This document shows, one piece after another, positions 55,100 through 64,000 of a stretch of 64,000 nucleotides of DNA (its first letter is position 1; each line of letters begins with the position of its first letter). Position numbers and translations under genes: made by a program. The notes under the pieces are model-generated. The model was given only the letters and a program-made list of their open reading frames with translations, did not search any database and was not told where the DNA came from. The stretch covers positions 124,001 to 188,000 of the forward strand of contig NC_018318.1 in NCBI RefSeq assembly GCF_000234665.1. The letters are read 5' to 3'. The stretch comes from Leishmania mexicana MHOM/GT/2001/U1103. Taxonomy: Eukaryota > Euglenozoa > Kinetoplastea > Trypanosomatida > Trypanosomatidae.

Positions 55100-55667
55100 T
55101 GTCACACCACCGAGACCCACTCTTGGGACTCGGAGTTTGCGTGGGCCTGATCTCTTCAGCTCCACGCAATGTCGCCTTTTCCCTCGCCTCCAAAGTGCTG
55201 TGGTGACCGCGGCGAGTTGCGGTGGGGGGTTTCAACGACGAGGGGCCTTGTAAACGATCACTGTGCATAACAACCGCCGCGGGGTCTAGGCACGCAGAAA
55301 AAAGCGCGCCAGGCACGCGGCGCAGCAGAGAACCGGGGGCAAGCCCGATAGCCCCATCTTCTCGCTGTGCGATACACCACTGCGGCTGCGATAGAGCCGC
55401 TCCACCGGGGGCAGCTGCTAGCATGTGTGAGGAGGCACCCTGTGGACCTGTGCCGTGATGACACTCTCGCCGCAGCACGCGCACCCGTCCTCCTTGTTGG
55501 AGAGAGAGGTACAGAGGCTCTGCGTGGGGCTCCTCATCGCCAGCGGGGTCACCCTCGCAGGCAGAGGAGCGGTGGACTGTGGACGGCGAAGAGTGTGCGA
55601 CCGAGAAAGGAATCACCGCTTCCTCGACCCCGCGGAGTTTCACACGCTGATGCATCGCAGTGACCAT
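53679..55667 (-). CDS. coiled-coil protein of unknown function
   Basis: About 662 residues from the ATG at 55667. The open frame reaches 55793, but its start translates a C/T tract. I do not recognise a family. Counting from 55667: a variable first third with low complexity; an acidic segment beginning MADEDDEVADALQLQGRR; helices with heptads in the middle (for example RRRLMKEEARVRAELHWL, EHERVAGLLEKVEALQTELD, RLDELIEEVAAEEASLRK); a Ser/Thr/Ala-rich stretch; and a last coiled coil (EHLRQVLKKGDRELAHLQAK, ELDEQLQRGERVLAERKKYL). No signal peptide or membrane span after the start is convincing. The polypyrimidine tract runs right up to this ATG and the first AG comes after it, so the true start could be further in, for example the ATG at 55100. 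Confidence 0.75.
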   Translation of the reverse strand: MVTAMHQRVKLRGVEEAVIPFSVAHSSPSTVHRSSACEGDPAGDEEPHAEPLYLSLQQGGRVRVLRRECHHGTGPQGASSHMLAAAPGGAALSQPQWCIAQREDGAIGLAPGSLLRRVPGALFSACLDPAAVVMHSDRLQGPSSLKPPTATRRGHHSTLEAREKATLRGAEEIRPTQTPSPKSGSRWCDMADEDDEVADALQLQGRRQSSLQERLNAFCDASSAIMSTHGEPHTTDTAISCPLAAHGTETASDSKCSEKDERRRLMKEEARVRAELHWLTDDLAPRLQVACTEAQVALEKLQQDGRRTNAVGSSASSDRSADSPNPLAALDREHERVAGLLEKVEALQTELDREASADAVGKPQKSHLSHGHDATASSIDAGPPGPLEARHSRHDEVTTPDLKAADPYMVETLRLLVAEEMETVDSYRSQKLALQQRLSRLDELIEEVAAEEASLRKSETALHELLDGRTSEPVVDFAWPRTLQGLTDEEDTALSASVHMFDKYKRKLQVITGGSQSSSSTNAPSSSADVSLLANTSTASSATAAAEATERSGLTATTCAGTPNRHTHSNGRASMCDGDSAVTTPTSSRVEHLRQVLKKGDRELAHLQAKLKAAQEYCDTYGPIARELDEQLQRGERVLAERKKYLADLQAAENGEALRSDC

Positions 55668-57970
55668 AAAAAGGGGGAGGGAGAGAACAGGAAAAAGGAA
55701 GCCGATAAGAGAGAGGAGAGTAGGGGAGAAGGCGTGTGCCTCACCTGTGATGGATGGTCGGCTGGCTTTGACGTGCAACACATGTCCTCGCAAGCAACAA
55801 GAAATTTAGTGGCCGCCTCAACACAAAGGGGGATCTCTCCCCCACCCCACCAAAGAGAAAAAAAACTAGAGAGAGACTGTGTCACGCACGCGCCTGTTGC
55901 GCAGTCATCTTCGCACACGAAAAAGGCGATCCATGGAGAGAGAGCGAAAGACGGGGAGGGAAGGAGGAGGGGGGGGGAGTTGATCGAATGGGTGTTGCGC
56001 AGGGAGATGATTGAAGGTGGGCAGGGGGAGGCAACAAAGGGGGGGGGGAGAAGATGGAGGGGAGCGCCTTGACGGCCCCGCCATTTTCACTCCTTCACCT
56101 TCCACCTCCAACGCTATTTGGCTCCACTCCGCTGTCCCCGCCACACTCCGGCAGCGGGAGTGAGACAGAGAACCGACGCTGGCGCCTCGTATGGACATGG
56201 ACATTCGGGGAGCCAAGAAAGGCCAAACCGTACGCTGTCGTCTCTGTGAGCTCGTTGGTTTCCTTTCGTGCGTCCTTGTGCGGCGCGACTCATGATCCAC
56301 GCCTCTTTTTTTTGTTTCTCGCATACCGAGACGAGCGGGAAGAGGGGCGGCAGAGAAAGGGCCGCGTGGGATAGTGGTAGTACACTTTGTAGCAGCAGTC
56401 ATAAAATCTGTCTCTGCCTGCCTGCGTGTGTGTGTGTGTGTACATGATAGCAGCACAGCGTTACCCCCTTCCCCACCCCCCACACACACATACCAACAAG
56501 AAAAAGGGAACCCTCACAGCAGAGAATACTGTATGCACATATATATACATGTGATTTGAGCACTTCGCGCTGCACTGGTCGCTGTGAATGATGCTGCTGT
56601 CGTTGTTGTTTTAGAGCGTCGTCGCTTGTTGCATGCTGACGGCCTGCACTGTGCTCTGTGCGGGGTACTCGGGCGATGCCGCTGTTTATGATATCATTGT
56701 CTTTCGTTGTTTTGGAGCGCGCGTGAACGGCGATGGTGGTGGAGGAGGGGGAGGGGGAGGGGAGATGAGAAGAACCGCGCTGCATGCTTTCCCTGGCTGT
56801 TAAGGTGAGCGCCGAGTAGTCGGCGGAAAGACACAAACAGGAGAAGACCGATTCGTTTCGTGGTGGTGGTGGGGAGTTCCGCATGTGTCATCATCGCGTT
56901 GCCAGTCAAGAGTAGGCGAGAGATCCGGAGGCGGTGGCGAGGCAGGATTGGCTTCTGCAGACGCGCGCGCACTCACCCGCGTCCGCTCTCTCTTCGTTTG
57001 TATTTGGTGCGTGCGTGCGTGCGTGTGTCGGTGTGCTGGTCAAGCGACTTGGTGCGCGACACGGAGACGGCGAGTGCGTGAAGAGCGGCGAACCGCACTT
57101 CCGCGGAATAGCCCCCCCCCCACACAGACAAAAAAAATCTTTTCGTTATGAATGCTTGCTTTCTTTTCCCCATCGGCTGGTGATGTCCACCGACATATTG
57201 CGTCCCTGACGTTCCTGGCTTTGTACCACCCCTCGTTGCCATGCTTGAGACGAGGAGGGGGGAGGGGGAGGGATGGCCGGGTAGCCCTGGGGATGATGAT
57301 GACCACCCCCCACCCTCGAGCCTGAAGCAGCAGAAAAAAAAAGGAAAACGCTTTCAGCTCTCCAAAGGGGGCAGGAGCACAAGCCCACATGTCATGACTC
57401 AGTCAAAGAATAGTATAGACGGAAAAATGCACAGCATATCATCAACAGGGGTCAAACCCTGTTCGTACCGTGTCTTTAAGTGCACAAGGCATGCAACAGC
57501 ACCATAATCGGAGTGCAGCACACGACCAGCACCCCTCCTCCCCACACACACAAACAAGAACAAGAACAGAAAGATGAAGGCCACCGCGAGCGCGAGCATA
57601 CACATACGCCCATGATCGAACACAGGGTGCGCCGGTGGCGAAGAAGAGAACACAAAAAGAAAAACACACAAACCATTCGGCTTTACACATGTCATGTACA
57701 TAAAATGACGGGGGTGGGTGGGTGAAGGTTCATTGGGTCGGAGTACACGCACACGAACACACACAGATGGAGTAGGCGATGATCGTCGTGGCCGTACTGT
57801 GGAGGAGACTTCTCGCCTTAAACGGAAAGAAAAAGAAGCCAAGCACAAGAGCGACGGTGCAGGTCCCGCAGTCGGCCTCCAGTGAGGCTCACCGTACAGA
57901 TGTGACAACACTGGAAGCTCTGCTCTACTCTGCATCACAGGAGAACGTCACATCTACGAGGTAGTATAAC
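55668..57970. other. intergenic region, no gene recognised
   Basis: Purine-rich on + in the first part (pyrimidine on the transcribed strand). GT run at 56428-56441, a C run at 57112-57121. No conserved frame on either strand. Confidence 0.55.
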
Positions 57971-59335
57971 TCACTGCCCCTTACAATCAGCGGCACTCCC
58001 CTCCTCGCCAGACGCCGAAGAGGCGGGGAGGCCCTTCAGGCGACCCACGCGCAGCTCCGGCAGGTAGTTGTGCGCGCCCGTCGTGTGGCCATACACACCG
58101 CCGTTGAAGGCGGCCGTCGCATCCTTGCCCACGTATGCAAGCAGCAACGCACGTCCACCAGGGTGCGTGTTCAACCAGCTGATCTTCTCCGACTGCGGCC
58201 ACGCAGGGTCCACGGGGATTGGCCGCTCGAGGTCCAGCACGTAGCCGTCCATCACCAGCAGCTTGCGGCCCTGCTTCACCTCCGCCCGCACGTCGTCCCA
58301 CGTGTACTCCATGTCCGCCGGCACCTCCAGCTGCTTCAACTTCTCGACCGCCTCCTGAAGTTTGCGCCGCTGCGTGCATACACCCTGCGCCGCGGCGGTG
58401 CGGTTGATGATAGTCCGCGGCGCACGCTGCAAGTTGTCGCAGAAGCCCAGAAAGCTGCAAATAAATATGTACCACTTCGTCATATCAATGTGGTGCCACA
58501 GATGACCGTTGCGGTAGTCGTTCGGGAACTGGTGGTGGTAGTTGTGGTAGCCCTCGCCGAGGTTTATGATCGCGAAGACGATGGAGTCGTGCGGTGTCTT
58601 GTCATCCGCGTACGGCCGTGTGGCGCCAAAGAGGTCTGTGTGCGCGAGGCTGTTAATGAAGAAGGAGAACTGGTGCACCAGAAAGATCTTGAGCCACACC
58701 ACCCAGAAGAACGCACCCGCCCACTCACCAGTGGTTGCGCCGGCCACCATGAGGGGGATCAGGATCCCTGTCATGGTCGCAATGACGGCAAAATACTTGC
58801 GCTGAAACTCCACGACGAGGCTGTCCTTCAGGTCCGACACGTCTGCGTCGCCGAGCAGATCGTAGTCCATGCGCATGACGAACCAGCCAAAGTGCGTGAA
58901 GATGAAGCCGCGGCGCGCGTCGTACGGGTCCTTGGAGGTGTCCGTGTACTTGTGGTGGACGCGGTGGTTTCGAGCCCACCACTTGATGGAGCCCTGGAAC
59001 GCGCCGGCGCCGATGAAGGCGCACACCCACTGCATCGCCTGCCCGCCGGTGAAAGCGTTGTGTGAGAAGAGACGATGATAGCCGGTCGTCACCCCCACCA
59101 TGCCGGTGACAACACCGAAAAATGCAAGCCATTGCAGGAGCGAGAAGGATAAAGGGACGCGCAGGCACAACCCAAGCAGGACGAGCAGCAGTGGCACACT
59201 GATGATGTAGATGCCGATCCAGTTGTACTGGAAGTTGCCCTTCGTCCACTGCGGCACCTCACGTTCCTCCTTGGGGCTTGTCTCATCCGTGGCAAGGACG
59301 CTGCAGGTGAAGAGGTTCCGTACTGCCTGGAGCAT
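57971..59335 (-). CDS. delta-9-type acyl-CoA desaturase fused to cytochrome b5 domain
   Basis: 454 residues. It introduces a double bond into fatty acyl-CoA at the ER membrane using O2 and electrons from cytochrome b5. Three histidine boxes bind the di-iron centre: HRLFSH (H87-H92), HRVHH (H124-H128) and HNYHH (H264-H268). Four membrane spans in two hairpins lie near residues 38-60, 66-85, 183-200 and 205-230. The C-terminal cytochrome b5-like domain (about 345-432) has the heme-binding HPGG (H391), with the second heme ligand probably H417 or H422. The b5 fusion at the C-terminus is the fungal Ole1 layout. The ATG at 59335 is preferred; upstream the frame is a hydrophobic translation of C/T-rich leader and holds no box. 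Known Leishmania genes of this kind are annotated as stearic-acid/fatty-acid desaturases. Confidence 0.95.
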   Translation of the reverse strand: MLQAVRNLFTCSVLATDETSPKEEREVPQWTKGNFQYNWIGIYIISVPLLLVLLGLCLRVPLSFSLLQWLAFFGVVTGMVGVTTGYHRLFSHNAFTGGQAMQWVCAFIGAGAFQGSIKWWARNHRVHHKYTDTSKDPYDARRGFIFTHFGWFVMRMDYDLLGDADVSDLKDSLVVEFQRKYFAVIATMTGILIPLMVAGATTGEWAGAFFWVVWLKIFLVHQFSFFINSLAHTDLFGATRPYADDKTPHDSIVFAIINLGEGYHNYHHQFPNDYRNGHLWHHIDMTKWYIFICSFLGFCDNLQRAPRTIINRTAAAQGVCTQRRKLQEAVEKLKQLEVPADMEYTWDDVRAEVKQGRKLLVMDGYVLDLERPIPVDPAWPQSEKISWLNTHPGGRALLLAYVGKDATAAFNGGVYGHTTGAHNYLPELRVGRLKGLPASSASGEEGSAADCKGQ

Positions 59336-61010
59336 CTTGCCAAGCGACTCTCGAAGCGTGTGCCTGTGGGTGGGGTTTGGGGGGGGGGGTGTCGTGATCC
59401 GTTGCTGTTGATGGCAACGTACACGGAAGAAGAATGTAGAACAATGAAGAAAAGCAGGCCTGGGCACAAGGAGTACCAAGGCACATGCGCATACACGCAC
59501 ACAGTCGAGGAAGGGAAAAAAGGGGACGGGGGGGGGAAGAGCAACGGCAAAGGTAGTAAGTAAAAACAAAATGCACAGACCGATAACAAGGACAGAGAGG
59601 GTGATGGAGTTGCGTAAGGGCAAAGGAAAGGATGCTCGTAGATGACGAGGTATTCGTGTGCGCTGATGTTGTTGTATGTACGTGTATGCTGAACAACCCG
59701 TCCTTCCCCCTCAAAAGGAGGGGGAAAAAAGAACAGCGGCGAAGGAACGTAAGACGACGAAGAGTAGGAGAGGGCGAGGGGCAGGTGTGTATGTGTGTGG
59801 GTGTTCTACAGCAAGAGAGAGAGCACAGATACCCGCACACGCGCACACTTCACGAAGTTTTTGGGCGAGAGGGTCAGGGGAGGGGAGAGAAGGGGAAGAA
59901 AAACTACACGAACGGCAACGATGGATGTGCGTGTGGGCGGGTGTGCGTGCTGTAAGCGCCATACACCCCAACCGTAATGATGACGACCCCCCAGCAATCG
60001 TGTGATAGGCCCCTCAGCGAAGGATTGGCGAAGCGGAGGTGGACCCCGTTAGAACTCTCGACAGCAAAGCAGAGACACCACAGCAGATGGAAACAATGGA
60101 GAGAAGGCAGAAACCGAGACGGGCAGCCAACAAAGAAATGGTCAATGACACCTTCACGAAACCGCGGACCCCCAAGCGGATAATGCGAAGCGGCGCACGG
60201 TGGTGCGGGGGTGGGTTCGGAGTGAGAACTGTTGTATCGCTGCGCGGTGGAGGCATGCGTGCGGGGTGTAGGTGAAATCGGTCGGGTGTAGGGATGACTC
60301 GTGGCAGAGATGATGAGTACCCAGGAAGAATTCCAGTTGGGTGAGGGTCAGAATTGGGGAGACAAGAGGCGGCACAGTAGATGGGCGCGACAAGAGAAAC
60401 ACCCTGAGAAGCATGCACACTAATAAAACAAAAAGCTAGTGGTGCTGTCCATGAGGTGAAGGGGGCATGGGGTGGGGAGAGTGACCAGTAGACAGCGGCG
60501 CACGAACCAGAACCCCGCGCTAACGCAACGTTCTTCCCCCCTTCTTGCTCTCAAAATCAACACATATATATATACGTACACACCCGAAAGGGGCCCCTTT
60601 GCCCGTCTCCCGCATGCCAGAGAGCTCGACCGGTGCGCCAAGGATGTGGGGGAAGGGAGGCAGGGGGGGGGCACACTCTAACGGAGGAGCCTCCCTTTCT
60701 ACAAGAGGGGCAGCCGACGACACAGAAGAAACGCAAAGGTCAACCAAGCAAGCTGTCGGGAGAGCGAGAAAGAGAAACAGCGTGCCCCCTACCCCTCCCT
60801 CTCTCCCCCGCCGCGCCCATTCCTTGACGGCATTCGTTTTCTCTGTCGTTTATCATGTAGTTTTTCAGCCAAACTTTTACAGGGATATGTTACGCACCAC
60901 CCAACAACACACTTCCTCAGCAGGATAGAGCCACGACCGGAGTAGCCGGACGCGCATAGGCCCATGCGGACCGCCGGGAAGGGAGACGGGGGGAGGAAAG
61001 CTGCGGCCCA
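59336..61010. other. intergenic region, no gene recognised
   Basis: Purine-rich on + with G runs at 59379-59389 and 59528-59536, and a TA/TG stretch at 60562-60575. Nothing conserved is seen. Confidence 0.55.
59364..59365 (-). promoter_or_regulatory. candidate spliced-leader acceptor AG for the desaturase
   Basis: On the - strand this is the first AG after a C-rich tract (about 59390-59366, with an 11-C run). It lies 29 nt upstream of the chosen ATG at 59335. Confidence 0.4.
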
Positions 61011-61340
61011 CTAGGCACGAGTCTTCGGCAGGCCCACTGCATCGCGCAGCACCGCTGTCACATCCCCGTTCTTCGCCTGCAGCAGAGACCGCGCGCACTC
61101 GGGCGTCACCGTCAGCGCCGCCGCCACGACCTGCACATCCTCGTCCGCTACCGGAACTGCTGCCAGCTCGCGCGCACGCTGCTCCTTCGCCTCGCTCTGC
61201 TGAGTCACCTCGGCGTGCAGTTTCTTCATGCGCTCCTGCAGCGCCGCAAGGTCGTCGGTGCGCAGCTTCGACGTTTTCTCAGCCTCGCCGTTCCCGGTGA
61301 CCTTGCGCATGGACTTCTGCTCATCGGCCTGCCGCGTCAT
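61011..61340 (-). CDS. HYPK/NAC-alpha-type UBA protein
   Basis: 109 residues. A charged N-terminus (MTRQADEQKSMRKVTGNGEA), a coiled-coil helix (about 28-60, LAALQERMKKLHAEV) and a C-terminal UBA-like domain (about 68-105: DEDVQVVAAALTVTPECARS, LLQAKNGDVTAVLRDAV). The small size and 'helix then NAC-type UBA' layout match HYPK, the partner and inhibitor of the N-terminal acetyltransferase NatA that works at the ribosome. The UBA of the NAC alpha subunit is similar, but no NAC domain is present. The ATG at 61340 is preferred over the longer open frame (61544), which translates a C/T leader. Confidence 0.75.
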   Translation of the reverse strand: MTRQADEQKSMRKVTGNGEAEKTSKLRTDDLAALQERMKKLHAEVTQQSEAKEQRARELAAVPVADEDVQVVAAALTVTPECARSLLQAKNGDVTAVLRDAVGLPKTRA

Positions 61341-62048
61341 GGCTGCGAAGGGGAAAGCGGCGGACCGGTGGGTGTGTGGGATAGGGGGGAGGGGCAAGGG
61401 CCTGATGGAAAGATGGAGAGAGGTTCGGAGAATGCGTGAAGAAAGAGTGAGGGTGTGAGCAAGAGAAGGATGTGAGTGACGAGGGAGAGTTTGGCAACAG
61501 TGCCTGTCTGGGCACTCGGACAGGCACTGCGGACAGCTGAACATGAGGCTTGGCGGATGCGCGTGTGCCTGATGGAGAGGGTGGGAACGGCATTCTTGGG
61601 GGCTTCATTGAGCGTGGATAGCGAAGAAACCCTCGTGATCAACGCGACGCTTTAAGTGACAGCATTCCTAGGACTTGCACTACGATTATCGCTCGTGATT
61701 TCCCTGTCGTCGTTGGACGTGATGCCGACTAGTTGAAGCGCGTGCACACGCACACACAAGGTCTTCGGATTCATGAAGGAGGAGGGAACAGCGAAACGTG
61801 TGCACGCGTACGTGAAGAAGTACGTGCGCGGTGCGGAAAAAAAATGATCGGCAGGCGGCATGTGGCAGCAACAGCAGCACCCCCCCCCACCACACACACA
61901 CGCAGGGAGAACGTAACATCACACGCACGGACCTCTTCGTATATGGGGCTCAAAGACGGAACGATACGGGGAAAGATATCATGCCCGCAAAATCCAAAAA
62001 GAAACCCAGCATACAGCGCTACAGATTCCTTGCGTTTCACGTAGTGGC
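61341..62048. other. intergenic region, no gene recognised
   Basis: Mixed composition with a CA run at 61892-61901. Nothing conserved is seen. Confidence 0.5.
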
Positions 62049-63563
62049 TTACGACGCCACCTCAGTGGAGGAGGCAAGCATTCTTGGCGCCATGCGCTCC
62101 GCCTTTCGAATTAATATGCTGAGGGTTTCATCGATGTGGGCCAGCCTCCTGGTGATGTCGCTGGACATCGCGGACGCACCGGCGCTACTGTGCATGAGGT
62201 GCCGGTGATTGACAAGCCCGCGCAGCTCCAACACTGGTAGTGACGTCGACGACGACGCCGGCGGCGGTGCAGCACCGTCCGAGTAACCTGTCTCCTCATT
62301 TGCGCCAGGAGGCAACGGCGAAATCTTCGGCGACTTCACCTTCACCTCCTTGAAGAGAGAAAAGGAGCGCCGGCTAGTGGTGCTCTTGGGAATCTCGCCG
62401 CTGGCGCTGAGGGCCGTGCTCATCGGCGAACGCGGGGACACGGTCGGAGTTGTGCGAAGAGATGACTGGCGGCTCACCGCGGTGAGGGCGTCATCAAAGG
62501 TGTAGGTGGAGCGGATGAACGCCATCTCGGACTTGACAAACTCGCGGCGGAGGGAGCGAAAGCTGCAGGCCTGGTTGCTCAGCAGCAGTGCGTTGAACTG
62601 AATGGAGAGCGGGTTGCGCTTCTCTAGCTTTGCCAGGTAGAGCTTCCACGCGCGCTGGATGGTGCGAGCCGCCTCACCAGGAACTTGTGCACACAGCTTG
62701 TTGGTACGGAAGAGGGTGTGCAGGTTGCGCTCCGTCGGAGTGACCCGGATTAGCGCGTGCATCAGGCTGACGCACCAGGCGATGACGAGCAACCCCAGGC
62801 ACCAGGCGAGAAAGGCCGTGAACCGCCCCACCCACGTCGATGGGGCGACGTCGCTGTACCCGACGAAACCCATGGTGGAGGAGCAGAAGTACACGGCGTC
62901 CGCGTAGCTGACCTCCTCACCCTTGGTATAGAGCAGAGCCAGCCCGAGCCACGCCACGATAAAGCCGCACGCCGTCACGATGGCGTGCCGAGATATAAAG
63001 GTGTGGCGGAACATGTAGAGGGAGTTGAAGCGATACCCACACAGCGACGCCACGGCGCGCGTGAAGACGCTCTGGGTGGAGAGGCGCGTGAGGTACATCA
63101 CGTAGACGTACGAGCGCAGTACAATGAAGCTGTCCAGCGCCCGAGCCCAGGTGGAAGTGTCCGTGAGGCCGGGCGGGGCCATAATGACCCAAACCAGCAT
63201 CTCGCACAGCATCAGCGACAGGTATGGGGAGTGCAGGGAGTTCACGGCATGACTTGCTGGGTTCGTCATACCCGCAAAGCGCGCCTTTATACGGTAGACA
63301 GCGACAATGCATACCTCTCCCGCCAAGGAGAGGGCCAAAATGAGGACGTGGACCACGAGGTTACCAGCGTACCCGCTCACCTGAAAGATGGAAAGCATGT
63401 AGCACAGAAATGCGAGGAAGGCCATCACCCCTCTGAGCCAGCGGTGAGACATCTGGTCATGTTCGAGAGAGATGAGACGCTGCGTCATCGGGTTCGACGT
63501 GGGTGGCACGGGGGTCGGCGCCTGCGCCCGCGACAGCTTCTCGACACGCTCTCGAAGCTCCAT
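62049..63563 (-). CDS. six-TM ion channel resembling SK-type Ca2+-activated K+ channel, altered filter
   Basis: 504 residues. About six membrane spans (near 42-62, 68-92, 112-130, 143-160, 192-212 and 248-272) with a pore loop between the last two (residues 220-241). S4-like Arg repeats are few, as in SK channels rather than voltage-gated ones. The filter reads TMGFVGYSD (230-238) where potassium channels have T-V-G-Y-G-D: the usual Thr is Phe and the last Gly is Ser, so potassium selectivity is doubtful. After the pore comes an IQ-like helix (ARTIQRAWKLYLAKLEKR, 299-316) in the place of the SK calmodulin-binding domain. A Ser-rich linker and a short C-terminal coiled coil (about 478-496) follow. 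The start ATG at 63563 is the first in frame after stops. Confidence 0.8.
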   Translation of the reverse strand: MELRERVEKLSRAQAPTPVPPTSNPMTQRLISLEHDQMSHRWLRGVMAFLAFLCYMLSIFQVSGYAGNLVVHVLILALSLAGEVCIVAVYRIKARFAGMTNPASHAVNSLHSPYLSLMLCEMLVWVIMAPPGLTDTSTWARALDSFIVLRSYVYVMYLTRLSTQSVFTRAVASLCGYRFNSLYMFRHTFISRHAIVTACGFIVAWLGLALLYTKGEEVSYADAVYFCSSTMGFVGYSDVAPSTWVGRFTAFLAWCLGLLVIAWCVSLMHALIRVTPTERNLHTLFRTNKLCAQVPGEAARTIQRAWKLYLAKLEKRNPLSIQFNALLLSNQACSFRSLRREFVKSEMAFIRSTYTFDDALTAVSRQSSLRTTPTVSPRSPMSTALSASGEIPKSTTSRRSFSLFKEVKVKSPKISPLPPGANEETGYSDGAAPPPASSSTSLPVLELRGLVNHRHLMHSSAGASAMSSDITRRLAHIDETLSILIRKAERMAPRMLASSTEVAS

Positions 63564-64000
63564 CGCTCCACTTGCGCCTCTTTGTATGTGCTGAGTGGGC
63601 TACACACAACCGTTTGTCATGTTCCACCGTGCTCGGCAACAGCCTGATGCGCCGCCGCCGCTGCTGCTGGTCGCTTTTCCTTTGCGTGGCGTGATATTAT
63701 TACCACCGCTGCGGGCTCTCTCTTTTTTTTTTGGGTAGAGTGAGCTATGCTTGTCGGGCGTTCTCACTTACTGTGTGCGTGTTTGTGTGGTGCGGCAGCG
63801 GTAGCACAACCGAGAGAGAGACGAGTCGAAAAGTGAATGGTCATCTGGCGCGAACACCGCCGGCCACAACGACGACACCTCGCAAACGGCGTATTGACGT
63901 CCAAGATACCAACAGCAGACATGGGGAGCATGATGCCATCGAGTCAAACACCATACTCTTCGGGCGTCGCTGCACGCAACGAGCTGCACCGTTTCTAGTT
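63564..64000. other. intergenic region at window end, no gene recognised
   Basis: Upstream of the channel gene on the - strand. A T run lies at 63723-63732. No conserved frame or partial gene is seen. Confidence 0.5.

Noticed and set aside
58070..59065. 331-codon + strand open frame
   Set aside because: Antisense shadow of the desaturase coding sequence; Arg/Val/His-rich with no motif.

Overview
The window looks like nuclear chromosome sequence from a trypanosomatid, most likely Leishmania. The protein-coding genes show no introns in their reading frames and sit in long same-strand blocks. They are separated by 0.5-5 kb of intergenic DNA rich in polypyrimidine tracts (trans-splicing signals) and GT/CA microsatellites. 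A dispersed ~0.5 kb repeat resembles the SIDER retroposons of Leishmania, and four-transmembrane amastin-like genes are present. The species cannot be settled from sequence alone. The combination of a cystathionine lyase-like gene and a desaturase gene fits what I remember of Leishmania chromosome 14, but I could not check this.

Layout. From 1 to about 34.8 kb all genes are on the + strand. First come three tandem ~3.3 kb units (1588-11815), each carrying a 310-codon gene for a protein with two MATH-like (TRAF-fold) domains; SIDER-like direct repeats flank the units, and a 100-N assembly gap lies between units 1 and 2. Next come a small CCDC115/VMA22-like gene, the small-subunit processome factor UTP25, a DZIP1-like ciliary zinc-finger protein, a Cet1-type mRNA 5'-triphosphatase, an AIFM2/NDH2-like flavoprotein, NudC, a cystathionine beta-lyase-like PLP enzyme, and a glycosyltransferase (UGT) gene that is broken here. 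From 43.3 to 63.6 kb all genes are on the - strand: two nearly identical amastin-like genes 4 kb apart, a long coiled-coil protein, a delta-9-type fatty acid desaturase fused to cytochrome b5, a HYPK/NAC-UBA-like small protein, and a six-TM potassium-channel-like protein with an altered selectivity filter.

Between the two blocks is a convergent strand-switch region (about 34.8-43.3 kb), where two polycistronic transcription units should end. It contains about 5.7 kb (34.76-40.43 kb) of sequence unlike anything else in the window: A/C-rich in its first part, G/T-rich later, and full of homopolymer runs. This may be low-quality assembly sequence or a real base-skew transition. Oppositely oriented SIDER-like copies lie on either side of it.

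The genes are mainly housekeeping (ribosome biogenesis, mRNA capping, chaperone and translation-associated factors, lipid desaturation, sulfur amino-acid metabolism) plus surface or accessory families. The most unusual element is the MATH array: three copies that are almost identical in DNA, including flanks, yet differ in compact protein patches that are shared between copies in a mosaic way.
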